Of a stretch of 64,000 nucleotides of DNA, positions 1-11,500 are shown one piece after another (within the stretch, counting starts at the first letter, position 1; each line of letters opens with the position of its first letter). A program made the translations under genes and the position numbers. Source of the DNA: Channa striata (taxonomy: Eukaryota; Chordata; Actinopteri; Anabantiformes; Channidae); contig CM065173.1 of the NCBI GenBank assembly GCA_033026295.1, positions 8,349,517 through 8,413,516 on the forward strand. The letters run 5' to 3'. Below the pieces are notes generated by a model. That model saw only the letters and a list, made by a program, of their open reading frames with translations, ran no database searches and had not been told where the DNA came from.

Positions 1-72
1 ACGTATTTTAATGTTCAAAACTGTGTATGCAAGCCTTAAATCAAAGTTAGACCAGCAGTAAATAAATGATCA

Positions 73-309
73 TCACGTGTAAATGTGATGCCATTCATAT
101 TTAACATACTTATTTTCTAAGGAGCAGAGCAAATTAGAAATGTCCTCCCACCAAGCCTGTCTTTGAGACAAAACTAATATTTCCTTTGCTAGTTTCATTT
201 TGGAAGAAAACTCAAATGTCATATGATAACGTTCCCCGTAAAGAAAGACCCCGATGAAGTCTACAGGCCGAAACACGTTGCTCACATAACGATAAAGCTG
301 TTCTACAGC
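73..309 (-). CDS. Possible terminal coding exon of an unidentified gene
   Basis: On the minus strand a frame runs from a splice-acceptor-like acatttacAG (exon start at 309) to TGA at 75-73, giving about 78 residues that begin AVEQLYRYVSNVF. The composition is protein-like, with alternating hydrophobic and charged residues and an AWWEDI motif, and it is not low-complexity. I do not recognise the family. If real it would be the last exon of a minus-strand gene whose earlier exons lie between 310 and about 5000, but none stands out there and no obvious poly(A) signal follows within the window. A chance open frame is a serious alternative. Confidence 0.22.
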   Translation of the reverse strand, partial: AVEQLYRYVSNVFRPVDFIGVFLYGERYHMTFEFSSKMKLAKEILVLSQRQAWWEDISNLLCSLENKYVKYEWHHIYT

Positions 310-3300
310 CTGTAAATGTTGTGTCCCCATGTCTGTGCACCTTAACAGTAGGTGGGATTGTCACAGGGGTTCCTTTTTTGCATAATTATGTTCCCTGGCA
401 GTGTTTTTTTCCTACTGTAATGTTATATTACAACACGCTCTATGCAGGTCTCCAGTAGTTGTATGAGTTAAATGGGGAAAGCTGGACTTTTCTGCTTAGT
501 GCAGTTTGTCATAAAGTTTCCTCCAGATTCTCAGTTTGTTCAGTAATGTTAAAAGCTTTAAAAGCACCAAACTGCTTTTGAAAGATTTGTCTAGCAGATT
601 TTAATTACCAACAAAGAAGAATAACGCTTGGAAATAACTGCAGTTACTGTATAGAATGACTGTCATTAGAAAGATGAGACTAATCTGATGTGGTGGAACA
701 GCGAGAACAACAGTCCAGCTGCACTTGAGGAAATGCTTTAAAGACAGCACAGCAATTAGATAAACCAGAGCCTGACAGGTTTCGGCTTTGAACACTTACT
801 TAGTACATCTCACATCCCCTAACGTGAAAGTAATGGCTTCAAATCAAAGTCCTCACCAAACGCGGGTGAGCCTGGGTCACGCGCTCGGTGGGCTTCAGCG
901 GCCTTTTGTTTCTAAAGCGTCACCTTCTCAAAGCTGTTTTCGAGCCGATTTTTAATTTACTTCGGGCCTTTGGGCCGTTGATGAGATTTATAAAGTGCCG
1001 TTCATCAAGGCTTGGAGATAAGCTTAAATACAGAAGGGGAGCCGTGTCTTTTAATAACTGTCAAACAGCTACGCACGTTGAATGAGTGAGTCAAACTTTC
1101 TGGCCACTTTGTGAGTCTCACCGCAATTTAATGTCACATTACAAACAACCAGCCCATTAATTATGCCCATCCAGGAAAACCGTTTGGGGGTCATTCAATT
1201 CAGGGAGGAAAAAATTAAAGAGCTGACAAGAAACACTTACATCATTTTACTTTCCAAACTTTCACCACTAGTCCACCCAGCTCTTTAAGCTTATTATGTC
1301 ATTAAGGCACTCATATTGTTCAGCAATAGTCTGAGAACATACACAAGACATTTTGATTACCTCTGCTTGTCCAAGGGAGTAGACATTTATCTGTCAAACA
1401 TGAGCCAAAAACTTCAAACACGAGGGGTCTGTTGACTGATTGTTAGTCAATTGTAGCACTGTGACATATTTTGGCAGTTTCTGTGAACTGAGCGATGGCC
1501 AAAGAACTCATCCAAGCGAGAATAGTTTAGCGATGTCTTCAAAATGTATGTTGTCACATAAAGTTATTGCATGTGTTAGTAACTAGCAACAAGAGAGGCC
1601 GTGCTTTTTTTATGTTTTTGGAGGATTCCAGACTCCCTGCAGGACCGTGATGGCGCAAATCACCATTAATGTCAAACAGGAACACTAATATGTTCTACAT
1701 GTACGGCGGATTACAGAGACGACCTGTGAGAGAGCGGACGCTTGGATTTTCACCCTTCCTTCCCGTGGCCTTCTCCAGCCTCGTCGCTTCAAGGCAAAAC
1801 CTCAATGTTCCTTAATGACTCCATGCAAACAGTCTGTGACGGGCGACAAATTACTGAAACGCTTTCCCCCCCCTCCCGCTCCTTCAGGTGATACTTGAAA
1901 GCTTTTCGAGGTAGCTAGTTAGCTGCACCCTCCCTCCTCTGGCTCCTCTCTCTGTCACCCGCCACAATATCAAGGTGTCGCGACCCCATTACGACCTGAT
2001 CCCCAGATAACCGCTGGACTTCGGTAGCATGGTCTGCAGTGTGAAAAGGGGACGTGAATGTGTGTTTGGAGAGGTGGTGGCGGGGTCAGCGTGCACTAAT
2101 GGGGTGAGGCTGATTTCAGCGAGATGAGAGGAAGAGGGCCGTCCCGTTGGGGTCTCACACGCTTGTCGGCCTGTGACTTGTAGTTAAAAAAGGCTTCTGG
2201 GTGGCTTATGTGAGTCAGTGGTCACCCCTCGGCATCAATCGTCTCACCTTGGGAACGGAATGGGAGCCGTGCACCCCCCCAACCCCTACACCACCAAAAC
2301 TACCTACCCCTCCCTCGTGGCCCTGGCACCCCTCCTTTCCTTTAAGTCAATATGTCCATGTCAGAGATGAAAGTGCAAAGTGGGAGGGACGCAGAGGGGG
2401 TCCTGACACTAATGTAGTACATTGGGCTTCACTTACTGATCTGCCAAGTTCTTTTGTCAAGTCTTAAATGGCTGCTAGGTCCCTTTGAACCGCAGAGCGT
2501 TCGCCCGCCTTCAAATGCCTCCTCCTTTGGCTTCAATGAGATATCCTCGGTGACATTCCCACAGTCCTGCAGCAGCGGACCGACTCGCCTAGCTGCACAG
2601 ATGCTGCGAGGTTCTAATTCAAAGGCTCTCCAAGAATCTAGGAGTTGTTTAAATAACCTAACTTCGCAGCTCTTGAGTTAAAAGTCAAATTAGTTTTCAT
2701 CACAGTGGAAATAAAATTGATAAATGTGCCTCCAGAGAATCATTTCCGGCTCCACTGGAATCTGTGGTTTCAAAGCACTTTCATTGGCTGCCAAGCACGG
2801 CAAGCCAGGTAAACTAAGACCTTTAACTTGCTTGCTTGTTTTTCTCACTCCCTCACTCTTGTCAGCTAATCTCTGTGGGTAACCTTATCCCAACTCTTGA
2901 GTGGTTGCCCCCCACCCGCCCCCCTCCCTCCCTAAGTCTCAGAAACTGGACTGAAACACTTCTCCCCATTCATGAAACTCACCCAGCGGCAGCCTGCATT
3001 TAATTAATTATTCTATCAATTAATGATTTTATTTTATCAGGCATTTTTTGTAACGTTATCAAATTTGTAGGAGTTGTAAAGTCGTATGATCCATTTAAAA
3101 ATAGGCATTTCTGTCTGTTTAATGTAAAACAGTGTTATGGAGTTGGTATCGCTTTACTCTCCACGTGTTATTAGTTGTTTGCTCCATGGCTTTATCCCAG
3201 CAGTGGTAGATGGGTAACATGGTGGACAAGTGGGCAAGTGAATTTTGGACACTGCGTATTCCTTTTTATTGATAAAAACATTTGTCACACATTATTTAGC

Positions 3301-3490
3301 ATTGTCAGTGTGAGTATTTCCCTCCTGGTTAGTTGCCTGGCAGCTTTAGGGCAGAGACCCCAAAATCACTGTAGCAATTACTTATGTCCTGTGCTCCCAA
3401 GATGCATGAAAATGATAAAAGTCTTCCCGTTAACCACGAACAGCCATACATGAACTCCTCCTTGTGACTCACAGGTGGCCACATCCAAGC

Positions 3491-3516
3491 CTGCTGCTGC
3501 TGCTGCTGCTGCTGCT
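3491..3516 (+). repeat. CTG trinucleotide repeat, 8 copies
   Basis: Eight perfect CTG units in non-coding DNA 2 kb upstream of fgf24. On the minus strand they read as a polyglutamine frame, but no gene supports that. Confidence 0.9.
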
Positions 3517-4631
3517 TTCTCTCCTCAGTTGTGAATTTACAGTTGTGTTCAGAGCATTTGGTCACAAGCGTGTGCTTTAAGAGGCAATGAGTGATTCCCC
3601 GACAGTCGCCGTGTTAACTGCTGTTTATCACCCTGCTGTCTTTAAGTCAGGCCTGGTGTAGGCCTGATTTGATCAAATAGACCCAGAGCCTTGTATCTGT
3701 AGAAAATCACCAAATTATCTTTGGGGATAATTACTATTTGCTCCATTTTGCCGTGATTTCCCTCCCTAAGGCAGACACGGCCAAATTAGTCACGCTTTAA
3801 ATGGCATTGTACATCAGTTGTGTTACAGGGATTATTAAAGTGCACTGTGGCTGACAGGCTCAAGCTTTCTTGTTAGGCAGACAGCCATGAATCACTGGGT
3901 AAACCCACATGAACCCACTTTATCCACACTTGTACCTACAGAAGAGACAGATGCTGTGATCCACATGTAATATTTGAAATAAAAGCCACATATGATTATT
4001 TTGCTGATAATATAATTGTTTATTTCAATATATTTTGCCTGATGTTGATCAGCAGCTGAAGCTCCTGAACTCTTCCTTTCATTGTTTGCTTCACTGCAGG
4101 AGCCTCTCTGAAATACTCCTCATGCAGAAATATGTATGTAATAATTCAGAAGTGCTCTCAATATCAAAGAGACAGGAATGCAGAGGATCCAGTTCGAATG
4201 GGACAATCACAGTGAACCAAACCCAGTGTCTTTTTTAGGGTTTTTTGTTTTTTGGTGGCAGCAGGGATGAGGATTCTCTGGCATTTACATTAATATAGCT
4301 CATTATTGAAGAAGTCGAGGTGGATTTTAATCTGCATCTCGGTTCAGCCTGGGAGAAAAACCAGGACAACCCGCCACAAAGCAGCAGCAGCAGTAAAACC
4401 CAGAGACGGACACGTTTTGTAACAGCGGAGCTTATTTCGGCCAGACGGTGTCAAAGCAGCAACAATAATAAAGACAATATTAGTAATAACGGCGATAGTT
4501 CCGAACTTAATTAAAACACAAATAGTCCAATTAAACTCGAATGAACAAATAAAAAATCATCAGGTGCGTCCAATGACATTTACTATATGCCCATATCCCA
4601 GTTCCAGTTAGATCATCTCCCAAACTTCCTC

Positions 4632-4632
<1 letters not shown>

Positions 4633-4665
<33 letters not shown>
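4633..4665 (+). repeat. Poly(A) tract, 33 nt
   Basis: An uninterrupted A run just upstream of the CpG-rich fgf24 promoter. No retroposon body is recognisable next to it. Such a tract may act as a nucleosome-free spacer (inference). Confidence 0.9.
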
Positions 4666-4667
<2 letters not shown>

Positions 4668-5017
4668 AAAACCCCGTAAAAAAAACCCACCATCATTTCA
4701 TCTGGTCCTGGAGCTGCGCGCTTCGCTTCGCCCCCGGAGAGGAGAAACCCTGTGCGAGCCCATGGCCTTTCCCACATCACCCTATCAGGTGCAAACCGCT
4801 GACATGTTTCCACCCACCAACAACAAAAACGCGTCTCTGTGCCCAAATCTGCAGCCGCAGACGCACGAACGCCGCTGACGGGCTCTGCCGCGCCGTCACC
4901 AGCCCCCGAGCTCTCCGGGGACTCCACGCTGAAAAACGCGACTTTTCCTGCCGCTTGGATAAGTTTGTTTTCCCCGCTTTGAGCGACTTGTTCTTGCTGG
5001 AAGGGCGGGTTATTATC

Positions 5018-5040
5018 CCACCACCACCACCACCACCACC
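5018..5040 (+). repeat. CCA trinucleotide repeat
   Basis: About seven and a half tandem CCA units in the fgf24 promoter region, directly followed by a C-rich tract. Confidence 0.85.
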
Positions 5041-5357
5041 CCCCTCTGTCTCCTCCGCAGCCCCCGGTAGAATAAAATGACCCGCGCAAGGTGTAGAAAT
5101 CCCCCGCAGGTACGGACGGAGCTGAGGAGCCTGTGATCTCCGGAGCAGCCGGACCGGGACACGGCACATCTCGGCTCGAAGAAGTCGCAGGATATTTGTA
5201 TTTAAAGAGGGACTTTTGTTGGAGAGGTCCGACTGTGGATCCTGTCCGCGCTTGGCACCGATTTACGCCGCAATTTACGGATTTCGGGGAGCGAAGGAGA
5301 CTGATCTGAAAAATAATAATAATAATCTGGATAATTTCCCCAACGAGGAAGCGCCTA

Positions 5358-5435
5358 ATGTTGCTGCTGCTCGCCTCTCATCGATCATTCTACGGGGGTT
5401 CGGTCCTGCGCTTGGCCCCGCGGCTCTGTGCGTAA
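5358..5435 (+). CDS. Upstream ORF in the fgf24 leader, 25 codons
   Basis: An ATG at 5358 opens a 25-codon frame ending with TAA at 5433-5435, 119 nt before the fgf24 start codon and out of frame with it. The peptide starts MLLLLASHRS and is hydrophobic then basic. Its initiation context is weak (C at -3, T at +4), so leaky scanning is likely. If the transcript starts upstream of 5358, this uORF could dampen fgf24 translation; whether it is translated is unknown. Confidence 0.35.
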   Translation: MLLLLASHRSFYGGSVLRLAPRLCA

Positions 5436-5554
5436 CGGACGCGCAGAGGAGCGAGAACGACAGAGAGAGAGAAGGGGGCGACTTCGGCCCACCGCTCCCG
5501 GAGCTACAGATCCGTGCAAGCAGGTGGATTTCAGCTGCATTTCTGCAAGTCAAG

Positions 5555-5586
5555 ATGTCTGTGCTGCCTTCGAGGTTCATATACCT
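5555..5586 (+). CDS. fgf24: fgf24 coding exon 1 (start codon, signal peptide start)
   Basis: The exon encodes MSVLPSRFIY plus two bases of the next codon, ending at a strong GTAAGT donor at 5587. The ATG has A at -3, a good initiation context. Reading through the donor meets TAA at once, so splicing is obligatory. A short first coding exon followed by a tiny second one is the FGF8/17/18 subfamily pattern. No ATG lies upstream in the same frame within the leader, which decides this start. Confidence 0.88.
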
Positions 5587-8500
5587 GTAAGTGTTCCACA
5601 TCCCCGCCTGCATTCTTACCAATAGAAGTCGCTAAAAGCCACATATTTGGGCCTCGCTGTCATTGCAGGTAGGCTGCGTTTGCACTTGATGTAATTCCCA
5701 GTGTGATTCACTCCCCTCCTTCCTTCTCTCCCTTCTCTCTCCACTTAGGTGTTTACATTTTCTGGTTCTCTATTTCCAGCTACAGGTATGTTCACTCCCT
5801 TGTTCAGCTGCTTGTTCTGTGTCTTTGCATGTCCCGGTGCCGTTTTTCAGGATCAATAATTCTCACCAGGAGTACATAGGCTTTCTGCATTGAAAATCTT
5901 GGGTTTTTGTAATTTTTCAATTATAAAATACAATTAACGCCCTGGAGGAAAATACCGGCCTGTAATTGTCATAGGACATGAGCACCTGTAACTAAACTGG
6001 TAAAAAAAAAAAAAAAAAAGGAGGAGAAATAAAATACATGTGAAATAGACTCTAAAAAAGTGATCAAATCAATTTTGAACACGATGAATTTCCTTGAATT
6101 AATAAGAGAACATAAAGAAAAGTAACCCGGAATTCAGTCAAAACATTTGGAGAGACTGTAATTTTAAACACATCAGCTGTTGAATTAAACATTTCCAAGT
6201 AGTATTATTAGTCCGAAAAAAAACCATAAAAAAAAAAAAAAAAAATCTGGTATTCAAGTAGCACTTGCGGTATTTTACACCAGAGCTGTGTAATAAATAT
6301 TTAGAAAAGTTGTTCTTGGCACAGAGATTCACGGGCTCGTTCGGCGCTTGTAGTTTTTATTAGTTGCACTAATGATTTGCAGGCGTCCGCTTCACTAATT
6401 GAAGCGCCATCGGATCCCTGCAAAGGCTGCGAGCTGTTGTTCGAAATGTGCATGTCTCATCCGTTTGTTTCCTCATAAGTTACACTACAATGAGCTTTTC
6501 TTGTGTCTTTAAAATATTACTTAAAAACGGTGGATCATAAAAAAGATGGCAAGTTAACATTCAAATCATTTGGGACGAGTGAACATCTGCAGGAAGGAGA
6601 GTTTGTAAAATAATGTAAAAATGTGTATTTCCTCTCATTGTTGCTATCATTTTGTGACTAACAGAATAATAGGTTCTGTATAGTTATAGATCTACTTAAA
6701 AACATATTCTCCTCTAGGTTTTCATTTTCACAAAAATAAACAATAGTGCAGAGTGACTAATCATCCGTCCAAATGTGAAGCAGCAAAGGATTGATTACTG
6801 ACTTCTCCTGTTGTTATTTGAGTTATTTTAATATGTGGACTGCATGCTGATGTGCTAGTGAAAATAAGTCACATATAGAATGAGGCATTTCTTGGCTCCT
6901 GCCTTGTTTTCAGCCTGATCATCCACCTAAGAACACGGCCGGTGAAATGCAGGCACGGCCCTTCAGTCCCGGCCTGCTCCTCAGCTCTGATACCAACAGC
7001 TAATGGCTTCTGCATGTCGTGTTGTGGTTGCGATTTTTTTACGAGGACAAACACAAGGAGCAGCCGCGGTGTGAACACACTGGCAGCCTGCAAGCCTTTG
7101 CCTCTCAGAGTGTGAATGTGTGTGACCCCGTGTGAGTGTGTGTCAGGCAGATAGGAAGGTGCATCGTAGATGGACTCGACAGCTAAGCTTCCCTGTTGAA
7201 AACAGGCAGCAGACTTTTGAAGTTTCAACCATATCCGTTTTCATGGTGTGTCTTTGAAGAAAGACGGCGTGTTTGAAAAAACTCCCGTCGCTTGCGTTCA
7301 GCTCGGCCGTGTGCTTAGGCTTGCCTTTGCCTGGACGTGAAACGCTGTCTACCAAACACACCTTTTGTGTTTGTTTAGAGATGGGGAGATTTGGGATAAA
7401 TCCCCCAGCAGCTCAGCTAGGCCACGATTTGTTGAGCGTTTGCTCCTCAGCTTTGAAGTTGATTTTTGAGAGAGAGTTGACAACGTGGTGATGCTGATGT
7501 TCGACTTTGGAAATGGATGCAGCACTTTCATATTTTTGCCTAGTTTGAAATCCCAAACTTCATCAAATTCTAATTTGAAATCTGCATTTAGTGTTAAGGT
7601 GTGTTTTTTAGTTACACGCTGGAGAAACTAGTATTTGTGAATGGTTATTCTGCTAATGCGGAGTTCACTTGCAGAGGTCTTGTCGTTTAGGGTGAATCAC
7701 TGTGCAGCTCTACGATGCATAATCTTCAGGAGATTCCCTTAAGACAAACTAACTAGATGATTGTGTAAAAAATGACAAATCGTTGTGTAGTTCACTGATC
7801 TGTGAGGCAGTAACGTTGCACCTCTTTCAGTGAACTCCTGGTTGGTTTGGTATTTGTTCACCTTCAGATTCCTGAAAACCAAATTCAGACCTGCGGAGGT
7901 AAATTGGAGATATCGGTAATAGAAAAATGTTTCTCTAATAAAAATCCACTTTTAACAGATTGTGATGCCTTGGGTCAACTGTGTTAACGCCACAGAATTG
8001 TTGCATCTGTAGAATTTGCTTTTTGCTGTGCAGCTTTTCATTTTCTGCCTGGTGCCAAAAGTAACATTACGGGTGTGTTTCCTAAATGTCAAGATACAGA
8101 AGCCATTTCCCAGTTCGGGGGCTGGATTCTCCGAGGTCCACATTTCTAGACGAAATACGTCATAACGAGACAACAAGTCCGTCCTCTTTCAGAGGCTCTT
8201 CCAAATGAGAAATGCTGCCTAATGCTGCAGCTCTCCATCACAATTACATGTAGTCATTTGACAGATGCTTTCAATCCAAAGCAACTTATGGCAAACAACA
8301 GGGGCAACTTGGGGTTCAGTGTCCTCAAACAAATGATTCATTTTGGTTTCTGTCACATTCATTTGAAAGAAGGTGTAGAAACAGGACTTCAGAGGAACCA
8401 TCATTGTTGACAGCGCACAACTTGTCTGTCACCCGGTTCAGAAGAGCCTTCTTCAGTAGCCTCAGCAGGACTGGCCCTCGAATTTGCATTTTTTTTAAAA

Positions 8501-11500
8501 GAATTTGTTCTTCTGTTGCCACAATTTCCCATCATGTTTGCCACATGTCATTAATTTACTAAAGTTAAAATAACATGGACTCTGTCTATGTAATGTGTCT
8601 ATAATTAGCCACCTGAGAGCCGCCACATAAAAAGCCATTACCGTGCAATTACCACACCGTAGTGCTACGGAAATGGGATCTTGGCGTGAACTGAGATTCC
8701 AGGGCTTCTGAAAGTCTACGTTTCTTCTTGCTCTTCCATGTAATGTCTGCGATTTCCTGTTTTTATGTCAGGACTAAGCAGACTCATAAACAGGCCAGTG
8801 AATCCTGAGAGGCAGATTTGATTAAAAATTCCTTCTACAAGAGTGTTTTGTGGTTGAATGTGCCTCTTGCCATCTGAGTCCTCCATCTGCTGCATAGCCT
8901 AATTTATGGACCTTACTTTGCCTGCAGGCAGATATTTGTTTGATGATAGTGCAACAGGTCTGGATGCTTCAGGTGTATAATTGCTGGTGGCTTGCTTGCT
9001 TGTGGAAATAGAGTACAGGTTTCTCAATATTGCCAGAGGTGCATAGTATACTGCTGTCAATACAGAGCAACCAGAGGCTGCACTAGACTTTGCACTTGTT
9101 CTGCTGGGTTTTTATTCAAGCGTCGACCTCATTGACAGGTCTTGTAGGATAGTTAACAGCTTGTAAATGCAAAGCATATAAAATTTGTGGCTAGAAAGCG
9201 AAGAAAGAAAAACATTAAAATGACACAACTTCCAGGTCTTAGTTTTTTAACCCCTAAAGCACTTTTTTTTTGGCGCAGGGCCTATGAAGAAAACTAACAC
9301 AGTGCTATCAACGCCTGCAGTGTGACGATCTCTCACTGTCACTTTCTCTCTCTGTTTGCTTCTATCTTCCGCCTCCAGGAATCCCAGCAGACCTCTGCTG
9401 ATTTCAGGTTTTACATCGAAAACCACACGAGGAACCCCGACGACCTGAGTCGGAAGCAGGTTCGGATCTACCAGCTGTACAGCCGAACCACAGGGAAGCA
9501 CGTCCAGATCTTGGGGAAGAAAGTCAATGCCAATGGAGATGATGGGGGCAAGTATGGTATGAAAGAACTCCTGTGCATCTCACCTGACACTTTAGCTAGT
9601 GTGCAAGATGGGAAATCACCACCACCTACCAACTGAGTTTTGGTGCTGCTTGAAGTTTGTTTTCGCTTCTCCAGTCGCTTTGGCTTCTTCGTGGTTTGGG
9701 AGGGTTTTTCATTGTTCTATGTTCCACTGTAACTTTTACAAGCCACCAACGAGTGGTGGGGATGGATGAAAACATCTAGACATTCATGACCCTGCAAGAC
9801 GGCAACATTTGGGTATCCAGAGCAAGGATCTGGATAGATTTACGAACCAATGGTGTGATTGTTTGCTAGAATGTCTAATACAGTTTAAACCATTATTGTT
9901 GTTTTTCCATTTTTCTAAATAGACCATTTTGCTAGAGTTTGTCGGCATGAGCTTTCACGTCATGTAGGATGAAATCCACAATAGTTCGGAATAAATGTAG
10001 GATTTGTGTTCCTGGGTGGTTATCTATAATGTGGTTTTCTAAGTAGGAAAGTGCAGATTAATAATCATTATAAGTGAATGTATGCTTTGACTCACTATTG
10101 TCTTGTGAGGCAGGTTTGGTGTGGTACATCAAGTTTGAAAATGTTTAGCATAAAGTTGACGAAAGCATTTGACACAGACTTAGTTCTTCACCTTAAATCC
10201 CGCATTTTCAGACCCAGTTTTCTCCCTCTGTCATGCTTAAATATTGTTCACGAGATCAAAACAAATATGATAGATAATTAAGTTGGTCACTGAAGCACTC
10301 TTTGATGCAGTGGTACAAACACAAGGCAAAAGCGCTTGTGTGCGTTGTGCTTTCCTGCAGATATTTTGCTCATAACAGCTGACTCACGGCTCTAAAATTG
10401 CTGGTCTTGAATGCCTCTGAATGAGTGTTTTCAGTCACAGATGCGCCGAGGCGAAGTTTCCTCACTGCTTGTTAGAGCTTGAGTGGAAGCAGATCCAATT
10501 TTTCCCATGAGGCCTTGCCAATTTTGCCCTCCACCCGCCCCTCGTCTCCTCCTCCTCCCCATCCAGCTGCAGTACCTGGCACCTGTGAACTCCTTTGCAC
10601 TCACTAATAATGCTCGGGAAGATATTCTCCTTGCTCTAATCCACTCTCAGTCACCGCAGCTTCACAAGGAAAGGCCACAAACCACCAGAGAAGAAATAAA
10701 TCACTTCAAGTCCATATCTGTGCAGCTGAAGTCGGGGGGCATGGCAATTCTTCTTGGGTATTAGTGTAGCATATGTATTATTTTGAAGAGGCTGGAACAG
10801 TGCTTTTCCAGAACAATTCTTCTTAACTGATGCCTTTTGCCACTCGGAGCAGATGGTGGGTCACTGCAAAGGCTTTTAAACTGATAAAAGCTGCAATTTA
10901 GAATAAAGCAACTTCTTTGACAGCTGACCCCATGCTGAGGTCAAGACATGCCTGTGGCTCCACATTGTTCATAAATGTGTGGACGCACCAAAGAACATAT
11001 TCCTCAAAAGGAGAAGGAAGACACGGGGAAAACAGCACAGAATAGGTCGAATATTCTAGGCTTTTTTCAAATGTTGTTTTGCGCTTCTGTGTAACAGCCA
11101 TGGTCACCTGTGAAGTCATAATATCCTAATTTAAGATGCATGATATTAGTGTTCTCTCAGAGACTCCAACATCAGAGTCAGCGTTCTGTTCTGATAAACA
11201 TTTTTTTTCATGTTCCAGACACCGTGTTTGTTATGTTATCATCATCACAGGGCGGCCTCTGAGATTCCTGCACTCAGACAGCTTCCAAGTAATTACTGAA
11301 GTGTGGTGTTCATGCATTTACAGATTTGTGAGGTTGTGGATATGGATTATGGGTTTTGAGCATGTGCGCTGTAAATAAAAGTAACAAATTAACTCCTTTG
11401 TAAAGTAGATGCCACTTGTTAGCAGATGTTGATGATCCCTGTGAGGATTTAATAAAGTTTACTGAAGCATGCAGTTTTCTTGATTAAATCAAACCGTGAG

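Larger units (their letters stand above)
310..4690. other. Upstream flank of fgf24, no clear gene
   Basis: No convincing coding exon is seen. The stretch contains a CTG repeat (3491-3516), a dense homeodomain-type AT motif cluster (2999-3050), and moderately GC-rich, non-repetitive blocks around 840-1080, 1720-2150 and 2480-2830 that could be conserved regulatory DNA. A CpG-poor, A/T-rich segment precedes the promoter. Confidence 0.5.
4700..5580 (+). promoter_or_regulatory. fgf24: CpG-rich promoter and 5' leader of fgf24
   Basis: This is the only strongly GC- and CpG-rich stretch in the first 50 kb, and it sits directly before the fgf24 start codon. A TATTTAAAG element at 5199-5207 resembles a TATA box, which would put transcription start near 5230 and give a leader of roughly 320 nt. 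That position is inferred. The leader is rich in CpG and contains a short uORF. A pure A run (4633-4665) and a CCA repeat (5018-5040) lie upstream. Confidence 0.55.

Noticed and set aside
4613..5169. Long minus-strand open frames of 184 and 130 codons over the fgf24 promoter
   Set aside because: They run through the poly(A) and CCA repeats, giving homopolymeric Phe, Trp or Gly tracts, and are open because the region is GC-rich. No domain is present.
9557..9636. Continuation of fgf24 exon 3 past its donor
   Set aside because: The frame is open for a further 26 codons, but family conservation ends at the GT and the next exon joins in frame at 12834.
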